Source of the DNA: JBKCUA01 sp046318675
GTDB taxonomy: Bacteria; Pseudomonadota; Alphaproteobacteria; JAJTHO01
Reading direction: 5' to 3'
DNA length: 64,000 bases
Assembly (NCBI GenBank): GCA_046318675.1
Contig: JBKCUA010000013.1
Location: forward strand, 1-64,000
Shown here: positions 1-8,051 of the stretch, in pieces
Position numbering within the stretch: the stretch's first letter is position 1
Layout: every line of letters starts with the position of its first letter
The notes under the pieces: model-generated
The model's input: the letters and a program-made list of their open reading frames with translations, nothing else
Told to the model about the DNA's origin: nothing
Databases searched by the model: none
Program-made: the position numbers and the translations under genes

Positions 1-25
1 CTGATATTTTTGCCAAGAGTGCCCT

Positions 26-592
26 ATGAAAGTCCTCGCCAACGACCTGCGGGTCGGCCATGTTATTGAACTGAAAAACCGCCTCTGGGCCATTACCAAA
101 ACCCGCCATGTCCAGCCGGGCAAGGGCGGCGCGTTCATCAATGCCGAGATGAAAGCCCTCATCGGCGGCACCAAGGCCGTGGAACTTCTGCGCAGCCAGG
201 AAGCCGTGGAAAAAGTCACCCTCGACACCGATGATTACCAATATTTATACGCCGACGGCGACGAGCTGGCCTTCATGCACCAGCAAACCTTTGAACAAAT
301 TACCCTACCTAAAGATATCTTGGGCGACAGCCTACCGTTTTTGTTAGAGAATGCTATTGTCACAGTTCAATCCCATGAGGGCAAGGTGATCTCCGTCATG
401 CTGCCCGAAACCGTGGTGCTGGAAATCGTGGAGGCCGACCCCGTCGTCAAAGGCCAAACCGCCAGCAGCAGCTTCAAACCCGCCAAACTCGCCAACGGCG
501 AGCGTATCATGGTCCCCCCCCACATCATTGCCGGCACCAAAGTGGTGGTGAACACCACGGACGGTAGCTATGTGGAGAGATTTAAGGAGTAA
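26..592 (+). CDS. efp: Elongation factor P
   Basis: Translation elongation factor that relieves ribosome stalling at consecutive prolines. The 188-residue product has the full family length and the three beta-barrel domains (KOW-like domain about 1-62, OB domains about 65-127 and 130-188). The loop that reaches the peptidyl-transferase centre reads QPGKGGAF at residues 30-37, so K33 corresponds to the lysine that EpmA modifies in E. coli. No epmA or epmB is in the window, so modification cannot be judged. The ATG at 26 gives the normal family N-terminus. It converges on the psiE-like gene, and suhB follows on the same strand. Third-position GC is high at both ends and lower around 235-370. 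Confidence 0.97.
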   Translation: MKVLANDLRVGHVIELKNRLWAITKTRHVQPGKGGAFINAEMKALIGGTKAVELLRSQEAVEKVTLDTDDYQYLYADGDELAFMHQQTFEQITLPKDILGDSLPFLLENAIVTVQSHEGKVISVMLPETVVLEIVEADPVVKGQTASSSFKPAKLANGERIMVPPHIIAGTKVVVNTTDGSYVERFKE

Positions 593-652
593 CGCTAAGA
601 AAAATCGTGCTTTATCTCTGATCACTTTCGTACACATCGAATCAAGGGACAG

Positions 653-1075
653 CTACTTCGGATCGCTCTCATACACATCAAACCGATTGCCATATTTTAA
701 CAACACCGTGGTCACCCCAAGGATAAAAATAGCCGCCGCCATGGCAATTAACTCCCATTTATTCATGTCAGCCGTCTCAAGAATAATGTGCCGAGCCAGC
801 GCCACCATAGCAATCAACACCGGGAAACGAACGGGCAAGCGATTGCTATGAAAATAAATACCGACCATGGAAATCACCTCCATGTAAATAAATAACAATA
901 AGATATCCGTCAGATGAACTTTTCCCTGATGGATAATAACCAACATCTCCTGTCCAATGGCCACCACCGTAGCCGCCAAAACCGACAAAAGCCCTACAAC
1001 AGAAATGATATCAATAATTTTGAAAACAGTATTTTTTAATGCTACCGGCAACGATAAGTGATGAAAATCAGACAT
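653..1075 (-). CDS. PsiE-family small membrane protein
   Basis: About 140 residues with four predicted membrane helices, matching the layout of the phosphate-starvation-inducible PsiE family; the biochemical role of that family is unknown. I chose the ATG at 1075 (MSDFHHLSLP) because AAAGGA lies about 11 bases upstream. A longer reading to 1204 would add about 43 residues without family character. It is encoded opposite to its neighbours, between efp and suhB, so it is probably transcribed alone. No Pho-box-like repeat was recognised upstream. The family call rests on hydrophobic pattern and remembered similarity. Confidence 0.7.
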   Translation of the reverse strand: MSDFHHLSLPVALKNTVFKIIDIISVVGLLSVLAATVVAIGQEMLVIIHQGKVHLTDILLLFIYMEVISMVGIYFHSNRLPVRFPVLIAMVALARHIILETADMNKWELIAMAAAIFILGVTTVLLKYGNRFDVYESDPK

Positions 1076-1233
1076 AAAGAAATTATTCCTTTGTAAAGCA
1101 AAAACATCGGACAAAAAAGCTTTTGAAAAATTCGCCCCCAGAACACACGTGATATACCGCTTGAAGAATCTTAGAGAAATTTTGCCTGCCCGGTGATTAT
1201 ACAACCTCCATAAACAACTTTTTGCAATAGCTT

Positions 1234-1253
1234 CTTAACGCTCGTTTGTTAAG
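1234..1253. repeat. Inverted repeat ahead of suhB
   Basis: CTTAAC-N8-GTTAAG is a perfect 6-bp inverted repeat. Its right arm runs into the AAGG ribosome site of suhB (ATG at 1262). It could be an operator or a small leader hairpin; nothing else supports either reading. Confidence 0.35.
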
Positions 1254-1261
1254 GTGCAACT

Positions 1262-2047
1262 ATGACCACTACCCCTTCTTCCCTTGTCAATATCATGATC
1301 CGCGCTGCGGAAAAAGCCTCTCGCCGCCTAGTACGGGATTTTGGAGAGATTGAAAACCTTCAGGTTTCCAAAAAAGGCCCCGGTGATTTTGTCAGCCGTG
1401 CCGATACAATGGCCGAGCAAACCCTGCGCGAGGAACTCCTCAAAGCCCGCCCTGAATTTGGCTTTCTGGGCGAAGAAAGCGGAGCGACCAAAGGAAAAAT
1501 AAATTCTCGCTTTATTGTTGATCCTATTGACGGAACAACCAACTTTATTCACGGCATTCCGCATTTTTGTATCTCCATCGCCGCTGAAATCGAAGGCCAA
1601 ATCAAAGCGGGGGTCATTCTTGATCCTATCAAGCATGAGCTGTTTTGGGGCGAGCGCGGCATGGGGGCTTTTTGTAATGGCAAACGCTTGCGGGTAGCTG
1701 GACGCAGCAGCCTTGAGGACGCTATCCTCGCCGTTGGACGACCCTTCGGGCAAGAAAATATCCAAGAATGCAATGAATTCCTCAATAAAATTCTTGGCCA
1801 AGTGGCAGGGCTGCGCCGTTTTGGTTCTGCTGCCTTAGATTTGGCCTATGTAGCCATGGGGCGACTTGATATGTATTATGAAGTCAATCTCAAACCTTGG
1901 GATATCGCCGCTGGCGTCTTATTAGTTGAGGAAGCAAAAGGAATCGTGACCGAAGCCGGTGGCGTCGCGACCCCCCTCCCCACCACCAGCATTCTGGCCG
2001 CCAACCCGACCTTGCACGCTCTTTTACGCCAATATATTGGGCAATAA
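1262..2047 (+). CDS. suhB: Inositol-1-monophosphatase family protein (SuhB)
   Basis: Mg2+-dependent phosphatase of the inositol monophosphatase fold, 261 residues, full length. The metal-binding motifs are present in order: GEESG (E71/E72), DPIDGTTNF (D87, D90) and a C-terminal WDIAAG near residue 215. Bacterial SuhB hydrolyses inositol-1-phosphate and also acts with Nus factors in rRNA transcription; which role dominates here cannot be read. The OmpA-domain gene, leuD and leuB follow closely on the same strand, so this may be the first gene of a four-gene unit. Confidence 0.93.
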   Translation: MTTTPSSLVNIMIRAAEKASRRLVRDFGEIENLQVSKKGPGDFVSRADTMAEQTLREELLKARPEFGFLGEESGATKGKINSRFIVDPIDGTTNFIHGIPHFCISIAAEIEGQIKAGVILDPIKHELFWGERGMGAFCNGKRLRVAGRSSLEDAILAVGRPFGQENIQECNEFLNKILGQVAGLRRFGSAALDLAYVAMGRLDMYYEVNLKPWDIAAGVLLVEEAKGIVTEAGGVATPLPTTSILAANPTLHALLRQYIGQ

Positions 2048-2097
2048 ACGAATTTTTAATTTATAGGCGTCAAACCTAATCGGGAGGAGGTGCTACC

Positions 2098-3318
2098 TTG
2101 CCACGCCGTGATCAAAAAAATGCCATAGAGCGCATTCGCCGCGCCCTGACCCCAAAGCAGTCAGTAGCAGCTGGTTTTATAGCCGGTTTCTTCAGTATTT
2201 GCGGGATCATTGTTGCCATCCCTTCTCTATCAAGTGCCGAAAACAAAAAAGAAGAGCTCAGTATCGAAGATATTTTTGGTGTCCCTCCACCCCCTAATGC
2301 CGCTAAAGAAAGTGTAAAAAAACCAACAATCACCCCCGTTGAACCAATTGCCTCCCAAAAAACCTCAACTCCCCCCATCGGTGATGCTGAGCTATTACAG
2401 CCCCTCCCCTCATCATACCAAAATCCACCAACAACGGCACAAAATAATACACCTCGCCAAACCAAACCACAGCCCGAAGATGATAGCGCATCTATTCTGG
2501 GCAATCTTTTCGGTGAAAATAATAAGCCAAAACCAAGCCCCATTTTAGAGCCAGAACCCGTGCGAACCTTGATGCCGTCAACGGCATCTGACACGATTGT
2601 TAACTCAGTCCCACAAAATAATGTAAAAGAGCCTTCTTTTGTTCCACCCGAGGTAATCATCCCCCCGGCGCCACCTCCTGTGGCCGATATTCCTTTTATC
2701 GCACCGCAACAACAAACGTCGTCAGAACCGGGAATGCTACCTGAGGTTCCAGTTATCGCTAATGAGGCAACGCCTGAAATTGTAACACTACAAGAACCGG
2801 CCCCAAAACCCACGGCGAAAAAACAGCCTCCCATGCTCAATCAAGGAGCCAAAAATACACTAACACAGCTACAGCAACAAAATGAGTCTTCCATACCACC
2901 AAACCAAGGTATGCTCTGGCAGGCTCCGATTGCAACCGCTCACGAATCACCAATCACTGACACAACACCAACAAATATCATACCAACATTACCGGCTTTA
3001 TCCCCTGTTATGTTACGGTTAGAATTTTTACCTGGTTCTATCTCGTTAGCTCCATCCACTATCGTGGCAGTGCGACAATTAGCCAACAGTATGCAACACG
3101 ATACTGGACTACGACTGGAACTGCACGGGTTTGGTGATTTTGCTCGCAAAGGCTCTCTCGATGCCAGTCGCCGTATGGGTGGTGCCAGAGCCGATAATGT
3201 AGCCAAAGCCCTACAGGAATTCGGTGTTGATCCAAGACGCCTCAATGTTGTACCTGTTGGTCTTGATTTTCTTCCTGGTGTTGCACGAGACAGGGTTGAC
3301 GTGGTGGGGGTACGTTAA
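2098..3318 (+). CDS. Proline-rich membrane-anchored OmpA-domain protein
   Basis: A 406-residue protein starting at TTG 2098, chosen because a strong AGGAGG site sits at 2084-2089. Residues about 20-45 form one hydrophobic segment (AAGFIAGFFSICGIIVAIP) that is either an uncleaved inner-membrane anchor or a signal peptide. A long Pro/Thr/Gln-rich stretch (about 55-295) follows, then a C-terminal OmpA/MotB-like peptidoglycan-binding domain (about 300-406) with the SRRMGGARADNVAKAL and DPRRLNVVPVG elements. The layout suggests a protein that spans the periplasm and touches the cell wall. leuD starts 14 bases downstream, so it appears to share a transcript with leucine genes. Confidence 0.75.
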   Translation: MPRRDQKNAIERIRRALTPKQSVAAGFIAGFFSICGIIVAIPSLSSAENKKEELSIEDIFGVPPPPNAAKESVKKPTITPVEPIASQKTSTPPIGDAELLQPLPSSYQNPPTTAQNNTPRQTKPQPEDDSASILGNLFGENNKPKPSPILEPEPVRTLMPSTASDTIVNSVPQNNVKEPSFVPPEVIIPPAPPPVADIPFIAPQQQTSSEPGMLPEVPVIANEATPEIVTLQEPAPKPTAKKQPPMLNQGAKNTLTQLQQQNESSIPPNQGMLWQAPIATAHESPITDTTPTNIIPTLPALSPVMLRLEFLPGSISLAPSTIVAVRQLANSMQHDTGLRLELHGFGDFARKGSLDASRRMGGARADNVAKALQEFGVDPRRLNVVPVGLDFLPGVARDRVDVVGVR

Positions 3319-3331
3319 CTACACTGCATCG

Positions 3332-3946
3332 ATGCAACCTTTTACTGTTTTATCGGGCATTGCTGCGCCACTACCAATGATCAATGTCGATACAGACATG
3401 ATTATTCCAAAACAATTTTTAAAAACAATCCGCCGCACCGGTTTAGGTTCGCACCTATTCGAGGAATTACGCCGTCGCCCCGACGGTACAGAAATTATTG
3501 ATTTCCCTCTAAATAAAAAAGCTTGGCGTAACGCCAAAATTCTAGTGGCGGGGGCTAATTTTGGCTGCGGATCTTCACGGGAACACGCGCCTTGGGCACT
3601 ATTAGATTACGGGATTCGCTGCATCATTGCACCTAGCTTTGCTGATATTTTCTACAATAACTGCTTTAAAAATGGCATCTTACCCATTACCGTGTCTGAA
3701 ACTATAGTTAATACTCTTAGTCAAAACCTTGAAAAAAATCCCGAAAGCTCTCTCACTATCGATCTTGCGTCTCAAACTATTATCGATAACGAAAGCAATC
3801 AGCACTCCTTTGTTATTGATGCATTTCGCAAAGAATGCCTCCTGCATGGATTAGACGATATTGGCTTAACCATGCGAGAGGAAAAGCGTATCGCTGCCTT
3901 TGAGGATCGCCGTCAACAACATATGTCATGGCTTAATGTGTTTTAA
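3332..3946 (+). CDS. leuD: 3-isopropylmalate dehydratase small subunit
   Basis: Small subunit of the Fe-S isomerase that converts 2-isopropylmalate to 3-isopropylmalate in leucine synthesis. I placed the start at ATG 3332 (MQPFTVLSGIAAPLP), the usual LeuD N-terminus; the open frame extends upstream through the end of the OmpA-domain gene. The result is 204 residues, normal for the family. The swivel-domain signature GCGSSREHAPWAL is present near residue 75. leuB follows after 13 bases. The large subunit leuC, usually next to leuD, is not in this window. Confidence 0.95.
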   Translation: MQPFTVLSGIAAPLPMINVDTDMIIPKQFLKTIRRTGLGSHLFEELRRRPDGTEIIDFPLNKKAWRNAKILVAGANFGCGSSREHAPWALLDYGIRCIIAPSFADIFYNNCFKNGILPITVSETIVNTLSQNLEKNPESSLTIDLASQTIIDNESNQHSFVIDAFRKECLLHGLDDIGLTMREEKRIAAFEDRRQQHMSWLNVF

Positions 3947-3959
3947 TTGTTGAGGTTGT

Positions 3960-5075
3960 ATGTCCACTTTTTCTATTCTTATTCTGCCCGGTGATGGTAT
4001 TGGCCAAGAGTGCATGCACCAAACCCGGCGTGTACTGGATTTTATTGCCCGTGAAAGTCGTCTAACAATTGAGGTTGATGAAGATATGGTTGGAGGCACT
4101 GCCTATGACCATTATGGCTCTCCTTTAGCAAAGCAAACCCTCGAAAAAGCCAAAAAAGCATCCATGATTTTATTTGGTGCAGTAGGGGGTCCGCAATGGG
4201 ACGCACTGCCCTTCCATCTAAAGCCTGAGCAAGGCCTTTTACGTCTGCGCAAAGAGCTTGATCTTTTTGCTAATCTTCGCCCCGCTAAAGTCTTTGATGC
4301 TTTAGTTGACGCCTCTACATTAAAATCTTCCATAGTACATGGACTTAATATTGTGATCGTACGAGAATTAACAGGTGGCATTTATTTTGGACAACCCAGA
4401 GGCATTGAAACTTTAAACGATGGTCAGCAACGCGGTATCAATACTCAAGTGTACACCACACAAGAAATTGAACGTGTTGGCCGCGTGGCTTTTGAGTTAG
4501 CTCGCCAGCGCAATAACCATCTTTGTAGCGTTGATAAAGCCAACGTCATGGAATCCGGCCTATTATGGCGTCAAGTAATCACCGCCATCTCCGCAGACTA
4601 CCCTGATATCACGCTCTCCCATATGTACGCCGACAATTGCGCCATGCAGCTTGTCCGCAATCCAAAGCAATTTGATGTCATTGTTACTGATAATCTTTTT
4701 GGCGATATTCTCTCCGACTGCGCCGCCATGTTAACCGGCTCATTAGGTATGCTACCCTCTGCATCATTAGGCACAACTGATAATAAAGGAAATCGTGCCG
4801 CACTTTATGAACCAGTACATGGATCAGCGCCCGATATTGCCGGAAAAAACAAAGCGAATCCCCTCGCTACTATTTTAAGTTTTGCCATGGGTTTGCGCTA
4901 TTCCTTAAAGCAACCTGCATTGGCCAATTTTATTGAACAAGCGATCGAACAAACATTAAATGAAGGCTACCGAACCTCGGATATTTACTCTCAGGAAACA
5001 ATACAATGCTCAACGAGTGAGATGGTTGATGCTTTATTGAAGAACCTGAAAAATCATTCCAAAAAAACTGTCTGA
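3960..5075 (+). CDS. leuB: 3-isopropylmalate dehydrogenase
   Basis: NAD-dependent oxidative decarboxylation of 3-isopropylmalate, the third step of leucine synthesis. The 371-residue product has the family N-terminus ILILPGDGIGQE, the substrate-binding arginine region (LRLRKELDLFANLRP), the metal-binding DNLFGDILSD and the NAD-binding EPVHGSAPDIAGK. ATG 3960 follows a TGAGGT ribosome site. It is co-directional with leuD and followed by a strong hairpin at 5099-5133. Confidence 0.96.
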   Translation: MSTFSILILPGDGIGQECMHQTRRVLDFIARESRLTIEVDEDMVGGTAYDHYGSPLAKQTLEKAKKASMILFGAVGGPQWDALPFHLKPEQGLLRLRKELDLFANLRPAKVFDALVDASTLKSSIVHGLNIVIVRELTGGIYFGQPRGIETLNDGQQRGINTQVYTTQEIERVGRVAFELARQRNNHLCSVDKANVMESGLLWRQVITAISADYPDITLSHMYADNCAMQLVRNPKQFDVIVTDNLFGDILSDCAAMLTGSLGMLPSASLGTTDNKGNRAALYEPVHGSAPDIAGKNKANPLATILSFAMGLRYSLKQPALANFIEQAIEQTLNEGYRTSDIYSQETIQCSTSEMVDALLKNLKNHSKKTV

Positions 5076-5098
5076 AAAATCTTTACTTGCCCTCACAA

Positions 5099-5133
5099 CA
5101 AGCTACACCTCATTTTTGACGAGGTGTAGCTTG
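5099..5133 (+). promoter_or_regulatory. 13-bp perfect hairpin covering the RBS and start of the TPS transporter gene
   Basis: CAAGCTACACCTC (5099-5111) and GAGGTGTAGCTTG (5121-5133) are exact reverse complements with a 9-base loop. The right arm contains GAGGTG, the only ribosome-binding-like sequence for the downstream gene, and ends on its likely TTG start codon (5131-5133). No T-run follows, so it is not a typical intrinsic terminator of leuB. Folding would hide the translation start. Structure is read directly; function is inferred. Confidence 0.6.
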
Positions 5134-6849
5134 CAACAAAAAAAACTAAAGTGGCTTTTTTTACCAAACTACTTTGGTATTTGTTTATTTTTTTATTTTT
5201 TTTCGAATCCTACTTTAGCGCAGAACTTGCCCTCCACAGCAACACCAAGCGGTATTGAACAATCTTTTCAGACATCGCCTAAGGCCAAAGCCCGAAAACT
5301 CTCTTCTATTAATGCCCCTGCCGAACAAAAGCTTGTGGATATTTTACCAAAACTACAAGAAGACACGATCATATTACGTTCTATCTCTATTCATGGTGCA
5401 ACAGTTTTTACGTTAGATGCTTTAACAGCACTTTATCAAAAGTATCTTGATAAAATTATCTACGCAAATGATTTAAATGGACTAATAGCAAAAATTCGCA
5501 ATGCGTATATTGAAGCAGGATATCCTTTTGTTTTAGTAGACACACTTCCCTTTGATCCCCAAAAAGGCATTCTCACCATCCTCATCACTGAAGCACGCCT
5601 CGGCGAGGTTATATTCAGCGGTATCCCAGAGCTAGCAGAACACCCTCTTATACAAAAAATAAAAAGCAAACTTTTGGCACAATCGGTGTTACGCCAACCC
5701 GATGTCGAACAAGCTACTCTGATTATCAATGACATTCCCGGCATTACTGCCAAAGCAAACTTGTATTCTTTAAAACAAGGAGTTTTTGGTCTGCGCTTTA
5801 CTTTAGAACGCCAAGCATGGTCACATACATCTTCATTAGATAACCGCGGAAGTCGTTATGTTGGCCCTTGGCAAGCATCTTTTAGTGGAACTAAAAACGG
5901 TGTTTTTTCGGCTATAGATAGCTTTTCTGTACGCACTCTCACTGGCACCGATAATCAGGAATTGCGGGGCATTCAAATGTTCTATAATCGCACCCTACAC
6001 GATAGCGGTGCCGAGTTACGTATTTCTAGTTTAAAAATCTGGTCTGAACCAGGACATACGATGAAAAATAATAAAATAGAAAGCACTAGTGAGCGCCTCA
6101 ATTTTGGTATAAACCAGCCTATTTTTCGTCGTTTCAATACAAATCTTTTTATAACCAGCACCTTATCTCTAAGCAAAAGTGAAAGCAAAGCCAAAGGCAG
6201 TCTTTATTCCGAAGACAACCTCCGAACAATAGAATTTTCAACAACATACGATATTGCCGATAGCCTTGGCGGGGTTAATTTAATACAATCTAGCCTCAGG
6301 CAAGGCTTATCGCTTTTTGGGTCTTCGCAAAACGGCGATCCCTTGCTCAGTCGTGCTAATGGCAAAACTGATTTCACTAAAACCACTTTTTATGCCGCCA
6401 GAACCCAAGACTTAGAGTGGCCATTTAGTATATTTACCGCCGCCAGCGGACAATATGCACTCTCTCAACTTCTCAGTTCTGAACAATTTGGCTTTGGTGG
6501 CAGTGACTTTGGCCGGGGGTATGATCCTTCTGAAATTGTTGGAGATCACGGACTAGCCGCCAGCATTGAGTTTCGATACTCCTTTGATGCACGTGGTTTC
6601 TTTTCATTTTCCGGAGCTCAAGCCTATACCAGTTATGATATTGGCAGCATTTGGAACATTGACAGTAATCGCAGCCCAGCCCGTGCCACCGCCGCATCTG
6701 GTGCTGCTGGTATCAGATTCAGTTTATGGGATGATGCCGCTTCCATTGATATGCAGGTTTCTAAACCCATGACCCGCAGCGTCGCTGCTTATAGCGATAA
6801 AAGTGGAAACAATCCTCGTGGGTTTATTTATTTACGGCTCAGCATATAA
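5131..6849 (+). CDS. ShlB/FhaC/HecB-family two-partner secretion transporter
   Basis: Outer-membrane pore of a type Vb (two-partner) secretion system, which exports one large TpsA exoprotein. I favour TTG 5131 because GAGGTG lies 4 bases upstream; TTG 5116 would add five residues. The product (about 572 residues) has a signal peptide ending near TLAQ, a POTRA domain about residues 70-155 (ILRSISIHGATVF to EVIFSG), and a C-terminal 16-strand-type barrel ending in an aromatic-rich strand (GFIYLRLSI). No TpsA-like exoprotein gene lies on either side, so the substrate must be encoded elsewhere or lost. Translation may be controlled by the hairpin at 5099-5133. Confidence 0.85.
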   Translation: MQQKKLKWLFLPNYFGICLFFYFFSNPTLAQNLPSTATPSGIEQSFQTSPKAKARKLSSINAPAEQKLVDILPKLQEDTIILRSISIHGATVFTLDALTALYQKYLDKIIYANDLNGLIAKIRNAYIEAGYPFVLVDTLPFDPQKGILTILITEARLGEVIFSGIPELAEHPLIQKIKSKLLAQSVLRQPDVEQATLIINDIPGITAKANLYSLKQGVFGLRFTLERQAWSHTSSLDNRGSRYVGPWQASFSGTKNGVFSAIDSFSVRTLTGTDNQELRGIQMFYNRTLHDSGAELRISSLKIWSEPGHTMKNNKIESTSERLNFGINQPIFRRFNTNLFITSTLSLSKSESKAKGSLYSEDNLRTIEFSTTYDIADSLGGVNLIQSSLRQGLSLFGSSQNGDPLLSRANGKTDFTKTTFYAARTQDLEWPFSIFTAASGQYALSQLLSSEQFGFGGSDFGRGYDPSEIVGDHGLAASIEFRYSFDARGFFSFSGAQAYTSYDIGSIWNIDSNRSPARATAASGAAGIRFSLWDDAASIDMQVSKPMTRSVAAYSDKSGNNPRGFIYLRLSI

Positions 6850-7307
6850 AAGCCTTACAAGTAAAACTTGTATAATTTAGCAGCAGGCGAGTGGGTATTA
6901 AATACACGATTCATTGTGCAAAATTTACTTTTAATACTTGTAAGCCCATATTACCCCTCCTCCGCCACAGGGGGCAGCTTGTACAGCCTTAGCAATAAAG
7001 CACTACAAAAAGCCCAAGCGGTAGCGAGTATTATTTGTCATTATATCCCTTCTCTACTCAACTCACTACAAGAAACACAAACTGTACAATAACACTCGGG
7101 CTTCCTAGTGACCGCAAGCAGTGGTGTGAGTAGCAACGAAAGTATTCAAAGTCAGAACAAAGGGTTTATGCATAAAAGTAGTTTTAAGCCTGCAAAAGAG
7201 TTAAGTAACTTTTTTGTAGGTACTGTGTCTATCTATGGTGACAAGCACTGCCTAAATTTTTAATTAGTGCTCTTGGCTCGTATCTTAAAATTCTTTACAA
7301 GATAGCG
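6850..7307. other. 458-bp intergenic region with alternative inverted repeats; no gene seen
   Basis: No convincing coding frame or known RNA family was recognised. TACAAGT-AAA-ACTTGTA (6856-6872) is a perfect 7-bp hairpin. The same left arm, as CTTACAAGT (6854-6862), also pairs exactly with ACTTGTAAG (6936-6944), so the two foldings exclude each other. GTATTAAA (6895-6902) pairs with TTTAATAC (6930-6937) inside. The hexamer TACAAG or its complement occurs six times (6857, 6867, 6937, 6978, 7067, 7296). A TATAAT at 6871-6876 could be a -10 box, but no good -35 was found. An untranslated structured RNA or attenuator is possible. Confidence 0.4.
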
Positions 7308-8051
7308 ATGGCTCCTCGAATATACTGTACTGAACCTCTTTTTTTTAATGCAGTAATTTTGCTATCTCCCCAACAACAGCATTATTTAACCACAGTACTG
7401 CGCCGCACAACAGGAGATACTGTTCAACTTTTTAATGCCGATGCAGGAGAATGGCTGGCCACGATTCAATCTGATCACAAAACTATTATTGCCCTGTGCA
7501 CCAAACAACTGCACTCACCTTGTAAATCTCCGGATATCTGGTTATGTTTTGCGCCCGTAAAAAAAACACCCATTGATTTTATTGTCCAGAAAGCAACGGA
7601 ACTGGGGGTTGGTACTTTACAACCTTTAATAACTCGCCATACTGTTGTGCATCGTATCAATATGGAAAGAATAAAAAACAATATTATAGAAGCTGCTGAA
7701 CAAACTGGACGTACTGATATTCCAACCTTACTTCCCGTTATGAATTTATCAGAGCGACTTAGCACATGGCCATTAAATCGGTATATACTGTTTGCCGACG
7801 AGCGGGGAGGAACTCCTATTGCTGAAGCTCTCACTTCCTTTCAATATCAAAAAACCGAACAAGCTTGGGGTATCGTTATTGGTCCGGAAGGCGGCTTTCA
7901 CCAAGACGAACAGAAAAGTCTTGCGGCACATCCAAAAACCATTAGGGTTAGCCTCGGCAAACGCTTGTTGCGTGCAGATACTGCCGCACTGGCGGTGTTG
8001 GCTTGTTGGCAAGCTCTCCTAGGTGATTGGCAGGATATTTCTTTTTCATGA
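7308..8051 (+). CDS. rsmE: 16S rRNA (uracil1498-N3)-methyltransferase
   Basis: SAM-dependent SPOUT methyltransferase that methylates U1498 of 16S rRNA; 247 residues, normal length. It has an N-terminal PUA-like domain and a C-terminal SPOUT domain carrying IGPEGGF near residue 195 and LGKRLLRADTAALAVL, which form the trefoil-knot SAM site. gshA begins inside its stop codon (ATGA, 8048-8051), implying translational coupling. Confidence 0.94.
   Translation: MAPRIYCTEPLFFNAVILLSPQQQHYLTTVLRRTTGDTVQLFNADAGEWLATIQSDHKTIIALCTKQLHSPCKSPDIWLCFAPVKKTPIDFIVQKATELGVGTLQPLITRHTVVHRINMERIKNNIIEAAEQTGRTDIPTLLPVMNLSERLSTWPLNRYILFADERGGTPIAEALTSFQYQKTEQAWGIVIGPEGGFHQDEQKSLAAHPKTIRVSLGKRLLRADTAALAVLACWQALLGDWQDISFS

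Noticed and set aside
570..851. A 93-codon frame on the plus strand opposite the psiE-like gene
   Set aside because: Antisense to a gene with clear membrane-protein pattern; no ribosome site.
5099..5140. Intrinsic terminator of leuB
   Set aside because: The stem is long and perfect but no T-run follows on the plus strand, and the right arm coincides with the next gene's ribosome site.
6868..7092. A 74-codon open frame from TTG in the gap after the TPS transporter
   Set aside because: No ribosome site, no protein-like composition or family resemblance, and it overlaps the nested inverted repeats.
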